From assembly GCF_024505145.1 (NCBI RefSeq), contig NZ_JANIAA010000007.1, positions 248,001-312,000 of the forward strand: 64,000 bases of DNA. Reading direction: 5' to 3'. Origin of the DNA: Streptomyces rugosispiralis. Lineage in GTDB: Bacteria > Actinomycetota > Actinomycetes > Streptomycetales > Streptomycetaceae. The notes below the pieces were generated by a model, which worked only from the letters and a program-made list of their open reading frames with translations, was not told where the DNA came from and did no database searches. The translations under genes and the position numbers were made by a program. Below, piece by piece: positions 33,990-46,700 of the stretch (position 1 is the stretch's first letter; every line of letters starts with the position of its first letter).

Positions 33990-35222
33990 ATGGCATGCGC
34001 AGCTGCGGGCCCCCGGCGGAGGGTGGCGGCGCCGGCCGCCGTCGTCGCGGTGGTCCTGGTGGTCTTGTCGCCCGCTCAGACCGTTCCCGCGCAGGGGGTC
34101 CAGACCATGGGCGCGGCGGGGACCCACGGCTATATCGTCGCCCTGAAGCGGGGCGCGGGAGCGCCCGCGGCGGCGTCCGGCGCGGGCCGGGCGCTGGTCG
34201 AGCGGTACGGGGCGCGGGTGCGCCAGGTCTACCGCAGCGCGCTCAACGGCTATGCGGTACGGGCGAACGCGGCACAGGCCGGGCGGCTGGCGGCCGATCC
34301 GCGCATCGCCTCGGTGACCCGGGACGGGCGGGTGTCCCTGCGCTGGTCCCGGGCGCGGTTACCGTCCCCGCCACGCGGCCGGGCGCGGCCGCCCTGGGGC
34401 CTGGACCGGATCGACCAGCGGGACCGGCGGCTGGACGGGGTGTACACCGCGCCCCGCGGCGGCGGGCGCGGCACCACGATCTATGTGATCGACTCCGGGG
34501 TCCGCACCTCCCATGAGGACTTCGGCGGCCGGGCCCGCTCGGGCTGGGACTTCGTGGACGACGATCCGGTGGCCGAGGACGGCAACGGCCATGGCACCCA
34601 TGTGGCCGCCACGGCGGCGGGCACCCGCTACGGCGTGGCGAAGGAGGCCGCGATCGTGGCCGTCCGGGTGCTGGACGACCGGGGCGAGGGCACCATCGCG
34701 CAGGTGCTGGCCGGAATGGACTGGGTGCTGCGACACGCCAGGCGGCCCGCGGTGGTCAATTTGAGCCTGGGTTCGGCGTCCGCCACCCCGCTGCCCCAGT
34801 GGGACGCGGCGGTGCGGGCCGGGATCGCCGCCGGTCTGGTCTTCACCGTGGCGGCGGGCAACCAGGACCGGCCCGCCGCCTCGTTCTCACCGGGCCGGGT
34901 GCCGGGGGCGCTCACGGTGGGCGCGACCGACCGCGCCGACCGGCGCTCGGGATTCTCCAACTGGGGCCCGGGAGTCGACCTGTTCGCGCCCGGCGACCGG
35001 ATCGTCTCGGCGTCCGACGCGAGCGACACGGCGGTCAGGACGCTCTCGGGCACCTCGATGGCCGCCCCGCATGTCGCGGGCGCGGCCGCGCTCTATCTCG
35101 CCGGCCATCGCTTCGCGACTCCGGCCCAGGTCGGGGCGGCGCTGACGGCCGGGGCGAGCAAGGGCCGGGTGCGCGGCGCGGGTCCGGGCTCGCCGAACCG
35201 TCTGCTGCGGGTGGCCAACTGA
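33990..35222 (+). CDS. Secreted subtilisin-like serine protease (S8)
   Basis: 410 aa. Signal peptide (hydrophobic core at about 13-30), inhibitor I9 propeptide (GYIVALKRGAG to about residue 115), then the S8A catalytic domain. The triad is Asp168 (YVIDSGV), His201 (GNGHGTHVA) and Ser356 (GTSMAAPH), and the oxyanion Asn is in AAGNQD. The layout matches proteinase K-like secreted proteases of Streptomyces. GGAGGGG precedes ATG 33990. A hairpin closes the gene. Its closeness to the XRE gene (107 bp) may mean joint control, but the promoter is not clear. Confidence 0.92.
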   Translation: MACAAAGPRRRVAAPAAVVAVVLVVLSPAQTVPAQGVQTMGAAGTHGYIVALKRGAGAPAAASGAGRALVERYGARVRQVYRSALNGYAVRANAAQAGRLAADPRIASVTRDGRVSLRWSRARLPSPPRGRARPPWGLDRIDQRDRRLDGVYTAPRGGGRGTTIYVIDSGVRTSHEDFGGRARSGWDFVDDDPVAEDGNGHGTHVAATAAGTRYGVAKEAAIVAVRVLDDRGEGTIAQVLAGMDWVLRHARRPAVVNLSLGSASATPLPQWDAAVRAGIAAGLVFTVAAGNQDRPAASFSPGRVPGALTVGATDRADRRSGFSNWGPGVDLFAPGDRIVSASDASDTAVRTLSGTSMAAPHVAGAAALYLAGHRFATPAQVGAALTAGASKGRVRGAGPGSPNRLLRVAN

Positions 35223-35249
35223 CGTAACGGCAGAACGCGTCGAGTGGAC

Positions 35250-35271
35250 GGCCCCGCCTACGGGCGGGGCC
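35250..35271 (+). terminator. Hairpin between the protease and glgE
   Basis: A perfect 9-bp GC stem GGCCCCGCC/GGCGGGGCC with a TACG loop, 28 bases after the protease stop, followed by GATTCATGT. A short intrinsic terminator candidate. Confidence 0.65.
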
Positions 35272-35300
35272 GATTCATGTACCCGGCGTTACGAACCGGT

Positions 35301-35314
35301 AGTTCACGGGAACT
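35301..35314. promoter_or_regulatory. Inverted repeat upstream of glgE
   Basis: AGTTC-ACGG-GAACT is a perfect 5-bp inverted repeat about 100 bp before the glgE ATG. It overlaps a second one formed by GAAC and GTTC. It may be an operator of the glgE operon; no known consensus is matched. Confidence 0.3.
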
Positions 35315-35411
35315 CGGATTGTCTCCCCATTCCGCAGGGGAAGGCTTTCCACGCGCGCCCCCCATGGCCGACCCCATCCGCCCACCAGAGTGAACGCGGA
35401 CAGGAGCTGTC

Positions 35412-37492
35412 ATGCCCGCAACCCAACGCCCGGCGGCAAAACCGATACAAAGGACAAAAGCCGCCTCCGCGCCTCCATCCGCACTGCCGTCAGGTGATCC
35501 TATGATCGGTCGCATTCCCATTCTGGATATCCGCCCGCTGATCGACTGCGGCCGCCGCCCCGCCAAGGCGGTGGTGGACGAGACCTTCGAGGTCAGTGCC
35601 ACCGTGTTCCGGGAGGGCCATGACGCGGTCAACGCCAATGTGGTCCTCCGGGATCCGTCCGGACGCTCCGGCCCCTGGACCCCGATGCGTGAACTCGCCC
35701 CCGGCACCGACCGCTGGGGCGCCGAGGTCACCCCCGGCGCGCCCGGCCGCTGGACGTACACGGTCGAGGCGTGGAGCGATCCCATCGCCACCTGGCGCCG
35801 GCACGCCCGTATCAAGATCCCGGCCGGGATCGACACCGATCTGGTCCTGGCGGAGGGCGCCCTGCTGTACGAGCGGGCCGCGGCCGGAGTGCCCAAGAAC
35901 GACGGCCGGGAGGCGGTGCTGGCGGCCGTCGACGGGCTGCGCGACGAGCGCCGCCCGGTGGCCGACCGGCTCGCCGCCGCCCTCGCGCCCGATGTGACCG
36001 CGGCCCTCGACCGCCACCCGCTGCGGGAGTTGGTCACCACCTCGCGCCCGATGCCGCTCCAGGTGGACCGGGAGCGTGCGCTGTTCGGCTCCTGGTACGA
36101 GCTCTTCCCACGCTCGGAGGGCGCCAAGGTGACCGAGGGCCGGCGGCCGGTCAGCGGCACCCTGCGCACCGCCGCCGAGCGGCTGCCCGCGATCGCCGCC
36201 GCGGGCTTCGACGTGGTCTATCTGCCGCCGGTCCACCCCATCGGCACCGCCTTCCGCAAGGGCCCCAACAACACGCTCTCCGCGGGCCCCTTCGACGTGG
36301 GCTCGCCCTGGGCCATCGGCTCGGCCGACGGCGGCCATGACGCGATCCACCCCGACCTCGGCACCGTCGAGGACTTCGACCACTTCGTGGCGCGTGCCCG
36401 GGAGCTGCGCATGGAGGTGGCGCTGGACTTCGCGCTCCAGTGCTCCCCGGACCACCCCTGGGTCTCCCAGCACCCCGAGTGGTTCCACCAGCGCGCCGAC
36501 GGCACCATCGCCTACGCCGAGAACCCGCCCAAGAAGTACCAGGACATCTATCCGCTCGCCTTCGACCGGGACTTCCACGGCCTGGTCCGGGAGACCGAGC
36601 GGGTGCTGCGCTTCTGGATGGCGCACGGGGTGCGGATCTTCCGGGTGGACAATCCGCACACCAAGCCGGTGGTCTTCTGGGAGAAGGTGCTCGGCGACAT
36701 CCACCGCTCCGACCCCGATGTCCTCTTCCTCTCCGAGGCGTTCACCCGCCCCGCGATGCTGAACGCCCTCGGCGCGGTCGGCTTCCACCAGTCGTACACC
36801 TACTTCACCTGGCGGAACACCAAGCAGGAGCTCACCGACTACCTCACCGAGCTGTCCGGGGATGCGGCCGCCTGGATGCGGCCCAACTTCTTCGTCAACA
36901 CCCCCGACATCCTGCACGCCTACCTTCAGGAGGGCGGCCGCCCCGCCTTCGCGGTGCGGGCCGTGCTCGCCGCCACCCTCTCCCCCACCTGGGGCGTCTA
37001 CGCGGGCTACGAACTGTGCGAGGGCACCCCGGCGCGGCCGGGTGGCGAGGAGTACCTGGACTCGGAGAAGTACCAGCTGCGGCCGCGCGACTGGGCGGCG
37101 GCGGAGCGCGAGGGAAGAACGATCACCCCGCTGCTGGCCCGGCTGAACCGGGTGCGCCGCCGCCATCCCGCCCTGCGCCGGCTGCGCAACCTCAGATTCC
37201 ACCACGCCGACAACGATTCCGTCATCGTCTACTCCAAGCGCGCGGGCGACTCGTGTGTGGTCACGGTCGTCAACCTCGACCCTCACCACACCCAGGAGGC
37301 GACGGTCTCGTTGAACATGCCGGAACTCGGCCTCGAGTGGCATGAGTCCGTCCCGGTGCGCGACGAGCTCACCGGCGAGACCTATCACTGGGGCAGGGAC
37401 AACTATGTGCGCCTGGAGCCGGGGCGGGAGATGGCTCCGGCGCATGTGCTGTCCCTGCGACCGTCCTCACCGATCGGAGGGTCACCCACAAC

Positions 37493-37496
<4 letters not shown>
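35412..37496 (+). CDS. glgE: Alpha-1,4-glucan:maltose-1-phosphate maltosyltransferase
   Basis: 694 aa, GH13_3. N-terminal domain with [19 protein letters not shown], then the catalytic barrel. The nucleophile is Asp413 ([10 protein letters not shown]), the acid/base Glu442 (LSEAFTRP) and the third Asp 499 (NTPDILH); YLPPVHPIG and [11 protein letters not shown] are GlgE signatures. It transfers maltosyl from alpha-maltose-1-phosphate to growing alpha-1,4-glucan. ATG 35412 follows AGGAG. The 30-residue N-terminal extension before MIGRIPILD is Ala/Pro-rich, and an internal ATG at 35502 is an alternative. The stop overlaps treS as ATGA, so the two are coupled. Confidence 0.95.
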
Positions 37497-39229
<1,733 letters not shown>

Positions 39230-39607
39230 AATCAGCCCCTCCAGGGGGCACCTCCCAGCGGTAGCTGGGGGAGCTTGAGGAGCGGGGTCTGGGGCGGAGC
39301 CCCAGTTGAGGGAAGGGGCGGGGAGGGGAACAGCCCGCCGCAGGCGCCAGGCTCCGCCGTGTGGTTTCGGCCGGGGCACGGCCTTCGCTCGTCCGTACGC
39401 GTCCACCTCGGGCGCGTACGGGCGTTTTCGACCCCCCGTCATGGGCACTCTGTACTCACATCGTCACCGACGGGCCCGATCGCGTTCACCGGGCTCACCG
39501 TACGGACGATCCTCGCCCGACACGTCCCGCACCGTCGCACAGTCAATGCCGCAATCCGGGACACTTTGCCCTGATCTGTCGTGTGCCCGGGGAAAGGACG
39601 CGACGCC
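39230..39607. other. treS-pep2 spacer with interspersed palindromes
   Basis: This 378-bp gap holds two strong hairpins: CTCCCAGC-GGTA-GCTGGGGGAG (39252-39273, with a 2-base bulge) and CTGGGGC-GGA-GCCCCAG (39289-39305). A similar CTGGGGCTCCGCCCC run lies at 52051-52066. These GC palindromes look like the interspersed intergenic repeats common in Streptomyces. Downstream, 39420-39600 becomes less GC-rich and could hold a promoter for pep2. I see no gene here. Confidence 0.6.
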
Positions 39608-41140
39608 ATGCCGGAAGCTCCGCTCTCCCGGGGGGCACACCACCCGCCGACCGCCGTACCGCGGGAGCAGCCCCCGCCGACCGCCACCCGCACCACCGCG
39701 GCCGCGGGCCCGCCCGGTCTGCTCACCTCGCTCGCGCCGCTGCTCGCCGAGTGGCTGCCCCGGCAGCGCTGGTTCGCGGGCAAGGGCCGCCCCGTCACCG
39801 GCTTCGCGCTGGTCTCCGCGACCGAGCTGCTGCCGTGGCGGGCGAGCGGCGGCACGCCCGGTCTGCTCCATCTGCTGGTCCGCGCCCAGCAGCCGGAGCC
39901 ACCGGGCCACCGGCACGGCTTCGGCTGCGGCCACCGGCGCGGGGCGGCGGCCAGCGACTGCTACCAACTGCTGCTCGGGGCGCGCCCCGCCCTGCCGCCG
40001 CCGCTCGCCCCCGCGCTCATCGGCCGGCCCAGCGGCGGTCCGCTGGACGGGCAGACGGTGTACGAGGCGCTGGCCGACCCCCGGCTCACCACGCTGCTGC
40101 TCGAGCGGCTGCGGACGCCCGGACGGCTCGGCCCGCTGCGCTTCGTACGGGAGCCGTCCAGCGCGATCCCGTCCGCGCTCGCGCCCCGGGTGATGACCGC
40201 CGAGCAGTCCAACTCCTCGGTGGTTTACGGCGATACGTTTATTCTCAAGCTCTTCCGGCGGGTCAGCCCCGGCACCAACCCGGACCTGGAGCTCCCCCTC
40301 GCGCTCGCCCGCACCAGCTGCGCCCGGGTGCCCGCGCCCGCCGCCTGGTTCGAGGCCGAGCCCCCGGCCGAGGGCGCCGGGCCGCGGCCGGAGCCGTTCA
40401 CCCTGGGGCTGCTCCAGCCCTTCCTGGCCGGTTCCCGGGACGGCTGGCAGCTCGCGCTGGACGCCCTGGCCGCCGGGGGCGGCTTCACCGACGCCGCCCG
40501 CGCGCTGGGGCACGCGACCGCCGAGGTCCATCTGGCGATGGCCCGCGCGCTGCCCATCTCCGTGCTGCGCCGCCCGCAGATCGAGCACCTCGCCGCCGCG
40601 ATGAGCGAACGGCTCGACTCGGCCGCCGCCGCGGTGCCCGCCCTCCAGCCGTACCGCACCGCGCTGCACGGCGCGTACGAGGACCTGGCCGCGCTGGGGC
40701 GCGCGGGCCGCACCTGGGCGGCCCAGCGCATCCACGGCGATCTGCACCTGGGGCAGGCGCTGCTCACGGGCGGCGGCGGAGGCGGAGGCGGCCAGTGGTC
40801 GCTCATCGACTTCGAGGGCGAGCCGTCCCGTCCACTGGCCGAGCGGCGCCGCCCGCAGCCGCCGGTGCGCGATATCGCGGGCATGCTGCGGTCCTTCGAC
40901 TACGCGGCGGCCGTGGGGCGCCCTGCGCACCCGCAGGAGTGGGCGGACCGCACCCGCGCCGCGTACTGCGCGGGCTACGCGGAGGCGTCCGGCACCGATC
41001 CGCGCGACGAGCCTGAGCTGCTGCGCGCCCATGAGACCGACAAGGCCGTCTACGAGGTGCTCTACGAGGCGCGGCACCGCCCCGACTGGCTGTCCGTCCC
41101 GATGACCGCGATCCACCGCCTGGCCGCCACCCGCGGCTGA
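39608..41140 (+). CDS. pep2: Maltokinase
   Basis: 510 aa, the Pep2/Mak family with a kinase-like fold. The catalytic loop is HGDLHLGQ (His376-Asp378), followed by the metal-binding [24 protein letters not shown], both diagnostic. The N-terminal cap domain contains [14 protein letters not shown]. It phosphorylates maltose with ATP to maltose-1-phosphate, the GlgE donor. ATG 39608 follows AAAGGA ten bases upstream; the first 40 residues are Pro/Ala-rich and probably disordered. Gly-rich loop expansion ([11 protein letters not shown]) just before the metal site is unusual. Confidence 0.93.
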   Translation: MPEAPLSRGAHHPPTAVPREQPPPTATRTTAAAGPPGLLTSLAPLLAEWLPRQRWFAGKGRPVTGFALVSATELLPWRASGGTPGLLHLLVRAQQPEPPGHRHGFGCGHRRGAAASDCYQLLLGARPALPPPLAPALIGRPSGGPLDGQTVYEALADPRLTTLLLERLRTPGRLGPLRFVREPSSAIPSALAPRVMTAEQSNSSVVYGDTFILKLFRRVSPGTNPDLELPLALARTSCARVPAPAAWFEAEPPAEGAGPRPEPFTLGLLQPFLAGSRDGWQLALDALAAGGGFTDAARALGHATAEVHLAMARALPISVLRRPQIEHLAAAMSERLDSAAAAVPALQPYRTALHGAYEDLAALGRAGRTWAAQRIHGDLHLGQALLTGGGGGGGGQWSLIDFEGEPSRPLAERRRPQPPVRDIAGMLRSFDYAAAVGRPAHPQEWADRTRAAYCAGYAEASGTDPRDEPELLRAHETDKAVYEVLYEARHRPDWLSVPMTAIHRLAATRG

Positions 41141-41144
41141 CCCC

Positions 41145-41170
41145 GGGCCGGGGCGGCCCGGCCCCGGCCC
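41145..41170 (+). terminator. GC hairpin between pep2 and glgB
   Basis: GGGCCGGGG and CCCCGGCCC form a 9-bp stem with an 8-base loop four bases after the pep2 stop. There is no T tract. It could modulate the relative amounts of pep2 and glgB mRNA rather than end transcription. Confidence 0.4.
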
Positions 41171-41222
41171 CCTTGCCCGCCGTTCCCTCCGACACCCCCG
41201 ACACCCCCGGGAGGACCACCCC

Positions 41223-43724
41223 GTGACCGCACGACCGCCGTCCGGCCAGTACCCGTCCGACGAGGGACCGGGCCACGCGCCCGCCGCCACCGGCGCCACA
41301 ACCGGCCCGGCGGTCCCGGCGACGTTCCGCTCCGGCCACCCCCATCCGCCCGCGCACCCGGGCTCCGGGGCCCGGGTCTCCTACGGCTCACCACCCGTGC
41401 CCCGGGCGCCCCGCCCCGACGAGGAGCGGCACGCGGAGGACGGCGGCGTGGGCGGGCCGTCGCGGGTGGCCGGGCGGCCCGTGGCCGGGGCCGGCGCGGG
41501 CCCCGGCGACGTGGTGGCGGACGAGCGGGGGGTGCGGGCCGCGCCCGCGCTGGGCGACGCGGACCTGCGGCGGCTGCTGGCCGGGGCGCATCACGATCCG
41601 CATGCGGTGCTCGGCGCCCATCCCGTGCCCGGCGGGGTGCTGTTCCGTGCCCTGCGCCCGTACGCCCGGTCGGTGACCGTCGCCGCCGAGGGGTTGCGCG
41701 CACGGCTGCGGGCCGAGGGGGACGGGCTGTTCTCCGGGGTGCTGCCGCTGCGGGAGATCCCGGACTACCGGCTGCTGGTGGCGTACGAGGACGCCGAGCT
41801 CGAGCTGCACGACCCGTACCGCTTCCTGCCCGCCCTCGGCGAACTCGATCTGCACCTCATCGGCGAGGGCCGCCACGAGGAGCTGTGGCGGGCGCTCGGC
41901 GCGCGGCCGATGACCCACCAGGGCGTGGCCGGCACCCGCTTCACCGTCTGGGCGCCCAATGCCCTCGGGGTGCGGCTGACCGGCGACTTCACCTACTGGG
42001 ACGGCACCGCGCTGCCGATGCGCTCGCTCGGCGGCAGCGGCGTGTGGGAGCTGTTCCTGCCGGGCGTCGGCGAGGGCGCGCTCTACAAGTTCGAGATCGC
42101 CCGGCCCGACGGCGGCCATTCCCTGCGCGCCGACCCGATGGCGCTGCGCACCGAGTGCCCGCCCGCCACCGCCTCCGTCGTCCACGCCTCGCACCACGAC
42201 TGGGGCGATGACGCGTGGATGGCGGGCCGGGCCGGCGGGCGCGTCCATGAGCTGCCGTTCTCCGTCTACGAGGTGCATCTGCCGTCCTGGCGCCCGGGGC
42301 TGACCTACCGCCGGCTCGCCGAGCAGCTCCCGGCGTACGTCAAGGACCTGGGCTTCACCCACGTCGAGCTGATGCCGGTGGCCGAGCACCCCTTCGGCGG
42401 CTCCTGGGGCTACCAGGTCACCGGCTTCTACGCGCCCACGGCCCGGCTCGGCACCCCCGACGACTTCAAGTACCTGGTGGACGCGCTGCACCGGGCGGGC
42501 ATCGGGGTCATCGTGGACTGGGTGCCCGCGCACTTCCCCAAGGACGCCTGGGCGCTGGCGGAGTTCGACGGCCGTCCGCTGTACGAGCCCGCCGACCCGC
42601 TGCGCGCCGCGCACCCCGACTGGGGCACGCTGGAGTTCGACTACGGGCGCACGGAGGTGCGCAACTTCCTGGTGGCGAACGCGGTCTACTGGTGCGAGGA
42701 GTTCCATGTCGACGGCCTGCGGGTGGACGCCGTCGCCTCGATGCTCTACCTCGACTACTCCCGCGAGCCCGGCCAGTGGACGCCCAACGCGCACGGCGGC
42801 CGGGAGAACCTGGACGCGGTCGCCTTCCTCCAGGAGATGAACGCGACCGTCTACCGCCGCTGCCCGGGGGTGGTCACCATCGCCGAGGAGTCGACCGCGT
42901 GGGACGGGGTCACCCGGGCCACCCACCATGTGGGCCCCAGCGGCTTCGGCGGCCTCGGCTTCGGGCTGAAGTGGAACATGGGGTGGATGCACGACTCGCT
43001 GTCCTATCTCGCGCACGAGCCGGTGCACCGCGCCTATCACCACCACGAGATGACGTTCTCGATGGTGTACGCGTACAGCGAGAACTACGTGCTGCCGATC
43101 TCGCACGACGAGGTGGTGCACGGCAAGCGGGCCCTGGTGTCGAAGATGCCCGGCGACTGGTGGCAGCAGCGCGCGACCCACCGCGCGTACCTCGGCTTCA
43201 TGTGGGCCCATCCGGGCAAGCAACTGCTGTTCATGGGCCAGGAGTTCGCGCAGGGCGCCGAGTGGTCCGAGGCGCACGGGCCCGACTGGTGGCTGCTGGA
43301 CCCGTCGTACTCCGCCGAGCCCGACCACCGGGGCGTCCGCGATCTGGTCCGCGACCTGAACCAGACGTACGCGGCCACGCCCGCGCTCTGGCAACGGGAC
43401 ACCGATCCCGAGGGCTTCTCCTGGATCGAGGGCGATGCCCGCGAGGACAATGTCTTCGCCTTCCTCCGCCACGACGCCGAGGGCTCCCCGCTGCTGGCCA
43501 TCAGCAACTTCTCCCCGGTGGTCCGGCGTGAGTACCGCGTCGGGACGCCGGAGGCGGTGCCGGTGTGGCGCGAGGTGCTGAACACCGACGACCGGCGCTA
43601 CGGCGGCGGTGGCGTGGTCAACGCCGAGCCGCTGAAGGCCGAGCCCACCGGGTGGCACGGCCGTCCGGCCTCCATCCTGCCGGTGCTGCCGCCGCTGGGC
43701 ACGATCTGGCTGCGGCCCGCCTGA
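41223..43724 (+). CDS. glgB: 1,4-alpha-glucan branching enzyme
   Basis: 833 aa from a GTG with GGGAGG upstream. About 100 disordered Pro/Ala/Gly residues come first. Then follow the GlgB N1 domain ([17 protein letters not shown]), CBM48 ([20 protein letters not shown]) and the GH13_9 barrel with nucleophile Asp502 ([10 protein letters not shown]), Glu555 (TIAEEST) and Asp629 (SHDEVVHGK). It forms alpha-1,6 branches in the glucan made by GlgE. The disordered head is longer than usual. Last gene of the glgE-treS-pep2-glgB set. Confidence 0.95.
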   Translation: MTARPPSGQYPSDEGPGHAPAATGATTGPAVPATFRSGHPHPPAHPGSGARVSYGSPPVPRAPRPDEERHAEDGGVGGPSRVAGRPVAGAGAGPGDVVADERGVRAAPALGDADLRRLLAGAHHDPHAVLGAHPVPGGVLFRALRPYARSVTVAAEGLRARLRAEGDGLFSGVLPLREIPDYRLLVAYEDAELELHDPYRFLPALGELDLHLIGEGRHEELWRALGARPMTHQGVAGTRFTVWAPNALGVRLTGDFTYWDGTALPMRSLGGSGVWELFLPGVGEGALYKFEIARPDGGHSLRADPMALRTECPPATASVVHASHHDWGDDAWMAGRAGGRVHELPFSVYEVHLPSWRPGLTYRRLAEQLPAYVKDLGFTHVELMPVAEHPFGGSWGYQVTGFYAPTARLGTPDDFKYLVDALHRAGIGVIVDWVPAHFPKDAWALAEFDGRPLYEPADPLRAAHPDWGTLEFDYGRTEVRNFLVANAVYWCEEFHVDGLRVDAVASMLYLDYSREPGQWTPNAHGGRENLDAVAFLQEMNATVYRRCPGVVTIAEESTAWDGVTRATHHVGPSGFGGLGFGLKWNMGWMHDSLSYLAHEPVHRAYHHHEMTFSMVYAYSENYVLPISHDEVVHGKRALVSKMPGDWWQQRATHRAYLGFMWAHPGKQLLFMGQEFAQGAEWSEAHGPDWWLLDPSYSAEPDHRGVRDLVRDLNQTYAATPALWQRDTDPEGFSWIEGDAREDNVFAFLRHDAEGSPLLAISNFSPVVRREYRVGTPEAVPVWREVLNTDDRRYGGGGVVNAEPLKAEPTGWHGRPASILPVLPPLGTIWLRPA

Positions 43725-43767
43725 GCCGTACGCATCCGAGCCGTACGCACCCGATCCGTACGCCTCG
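43723..43767. repeat. 15-bp tandem array, three copies, bridging two stop codons
   Basis: GAGCCGTACGCATCC, GAGCCGTACGCACCC and GATCCGTACGCCTCG run at 43723-43737, 43738-43752 and 43753-43767. The first unit begins inside the glgB stop codon and the last ends one base before the stop of the convergent regulator gene. Confidence 0.8.
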
Positions 43768-46700
43768 TCAGCCGTCGGACCCGCCGAGCCCCGTGAGGCC
43801 GTCCCGGACCCGGTGGGCGTCGGGGTGGCCGAGGGAGTCGAACCGGGTCAGGGCCCGCTGCCAACTGCGGCGGGCCCCGGCCCGGTCCCCGGCGGCGAGC
43901 TGGGCGCTGCCGAGCCGGTGCAGCGACTCGGCCTCCCGGACCCGCTCGCCCCGGCCGCGCCGCAGATCCACCGCGTGCCGGTAGCAGCTGATGGCCTGCT
44001 GGTGGTCGCCGACGTGCTGATGGGCGTAGCCGAGGCTGTCCCAGGCGGCGGACTCCCCGCGCCTGTCCCCCGCCTGCCGCAGCATGGTCAGCGCCTTCTC
44101 GCAGTGGACGAGGGTCTGCTGGAAGTCGCCCAGCATGGCGTACGCCCAGCCGACATTGTTCAGGGCGTACGCCTCACCGCTGCGGTGGCCGGCCGCCCGG
44201 TACAGCTTCAGGGCGCGCAGCGCGTGGTGCAGCCCCTCGTCAAGGCGCCCCTCCCGCTCGCTGGCGAGGTTGAGCGCGCCATGGGCCAGGGCCTGCCCGA
44301 TGGCGTTGCCGGTCTCGCGGTGCAGGTTCAGGGCGCGCACCAGATGGCCGCGGGCCCGGTCGTAGCGCCCCATCCGAAGATCGGCCAGGCCCAGGGCGTA
44401 GCAGGAGTGGGCCTGACCGGTGAGGTCGCGGATGCGGTGGGCCGAGCCCAGGGCGATCCGGTGGACGGTGCGCTGGTCGTGCCAGTGGCCGCGCTGGTCC
44501 AGGAACTCGGTCAGCGACCAGGCGAGTTGCCAGGCGTGGGTCTCGAATCCGGCCTCCGCGGCCTCGTGCAGGGCCGCCATCAGCGCCGGATAGGTGACGA
44601 TGAACCAGAGCAGCGCCTCGCCGTGCCCCGCGAACTCACCGGCGTTGACGCCCGGCCGGACCGGCTCGACCGCGATCGGCTCCCGGTGCGGGGTGAAGGC
44701 CCTCCCGGCGGCCACGGCGGTGTGCAGATAGTGGTCGAGCACCCGGTGCAGCGCGGCGCGGCGCTCCTCCCGCGCGTCGTACGCCTGGGTGAGCTCCATG
44801 GCGTAGGCGCGCAGCAGATCGTGGAAGCCGTACTGGCCGGGGGCGCGCTCGGTGATCAGATGCGCCCGGGTCAGCTGGATCAGCAGCCGGCGGGCCTGCG
44901 GCACCGGGATACCCACCAGGCTGGCGGCCGCGGGGGCCGCGATGTCGGGGCCCGGGTGGACGCCCAGCAGCCGGAACAGCCGGGCGGCGTCGGCGCCCAG
45001 GGCGTGGTACGACCAGGAGAAGACGGCCCGGACATCGGTGGTGGCGTCCCCGCCCTCGAACGCGTCGAGGCTGCCGCGGGCGTCGCGCAGCTCCCCGGCG
45101 AGCGCCTCCAGGCCGAAGCGGGGGTGGGTGGCGGCGCGGGCGGCCACGATGGCGAGCGCGAGCGGCAGCCCGGCGCACACCGTGATGACCTCCTCGACGG
45201 CCTCGGGTTCGGCGGCCACCCGCTCGGCGCCCACCCGGCTGACCAGCAGTTCGCGCGCCTCGTCGCGGTCGAGCAGATCCAGCGGCAGCGGCTGGGCCTG
45301 CTCGGCGACGACCAGGCTGGTGAGTTCGTTACGGCTGGTCAGCACCACCAGACAGCCGGGGGAACCGGGCAGCAGGGGCCGCACCTGCTCCGCGTCCCGG
45401 GCGTTGTCGAGCAGGATCAGCATCCGGCGGTCGGCCAGCAGGCTCCGGTACAGCGCGGTCTGCGCCTCGAGGGTCGCGGGGATCCGGTGGGCGGGCACCT
45501 GGAAGGCGTCCAGGAAGCCCCGTACGGCCTCGGCGGCGGTCATGGCCGAGTCGGTGGGTCCGAAGCCGCGCAGATTCACATAGAGCTGGCCGTCGGGGAA
45601 CCGGTCGCGGACGCGGTGGGCCCAGTGCACGGCGAGGGTGGTCTTGCCGAGGCCGCCGCTGCCCGCGATCACGGTGATCCTCGCGGCGGTGGGCGCCCGT
45701 CCCCTGCCCTCGCCCGTACTCGCGCCCGCGCTCGCGCCCGCGCCCGCGGGCAGCAGGGCGTCCAGCCCGGCCAGTTCGCGCTCACGGCCGGTGAAGTGGG
45801 CCACGTCGGAGGGGAGTTGCTGGGGTACGGCGGTGACGACGGTGATCTGCTCGGGGGCGGTGGCGGTGGCGGGCATGCCCGAGGACCCGGCGGCGGGTTC
45901 GGCGGCGGGCTCGGGGGGCTCGTCGGCGGGCGGAGTGCCCTCCGGGGCGGGAGCGGTTGCCGGGGCGGGGGTCGCGTCGGGCTGCGCCGGTGGCGCCGCG
46001 GGAGCGCTCCCGTGCGCGCCGGAGGCCCCGGAGGGGTCCCCGGCCCGGCTGTCCCGGCTGTCCCGGCTGTCCCGGCTGTCCCGGCTGTCCCGGCTGTCCC
46101 GGCCATCGTGGCCGTCCCGGCCGTCCCTGCCCTCCCGGCTGTCCTCGAGCGCCTGCCGGTGGAGCCGTTGCAGCTCGTCGCCGGGCTCGATGCCCAGCTC
46201 CTCCACGTACCTCCGGCGGGTGGACCGGAACAGCGCGAGGGCGTCGGCCCGCCTGCCGCAGCGCCGTAGCGCCTCCATGAGCAGCGCCACCGAGCGTTCC
46301 CGCAGGGGGTGTTCGGCCACCAGGACGGACAGCTCGGCGGCGGCCTCGTGGTGGCGTCCGGAGCGCAGATCGATCGCGGCGCACTCCTCGACCGCCGCGC
46401 GCCGCTCCTCCTCCAGACCGGCGCCCAGGGTCTCCGGCAGCCAGCCGCCCGCGACGTCCGCCAGCGCGGGCCCGCGCCACAACTGGAGCGCGGCGCGCAG
46501 CAGTTCCCCGGCCCGTTCCCCGGCGGCCACGGCGGCCTCGGGCTCCCCGGTGGCCCCGGCGTCCTTGGGAGCCTCCCGCGCGGCCCGCACCAGATCGCGG
46601 AACCGGTGCAGATCGACCTGCTCACGCGCGACGGTCAGCGAATAGCCCTTCGCCGATGTCGTCAACTCGGCCCCGGGCAAGGCGGACAGGATCCGCCGCA

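Noticed and set aside
43813..46269. Long plus-strand open frame opposite the SARP gene
   Set aside because: No recognisable domain, repetitive composition, and fully antisense to a gene with BTAD, NB-ARC and TPR motifs.
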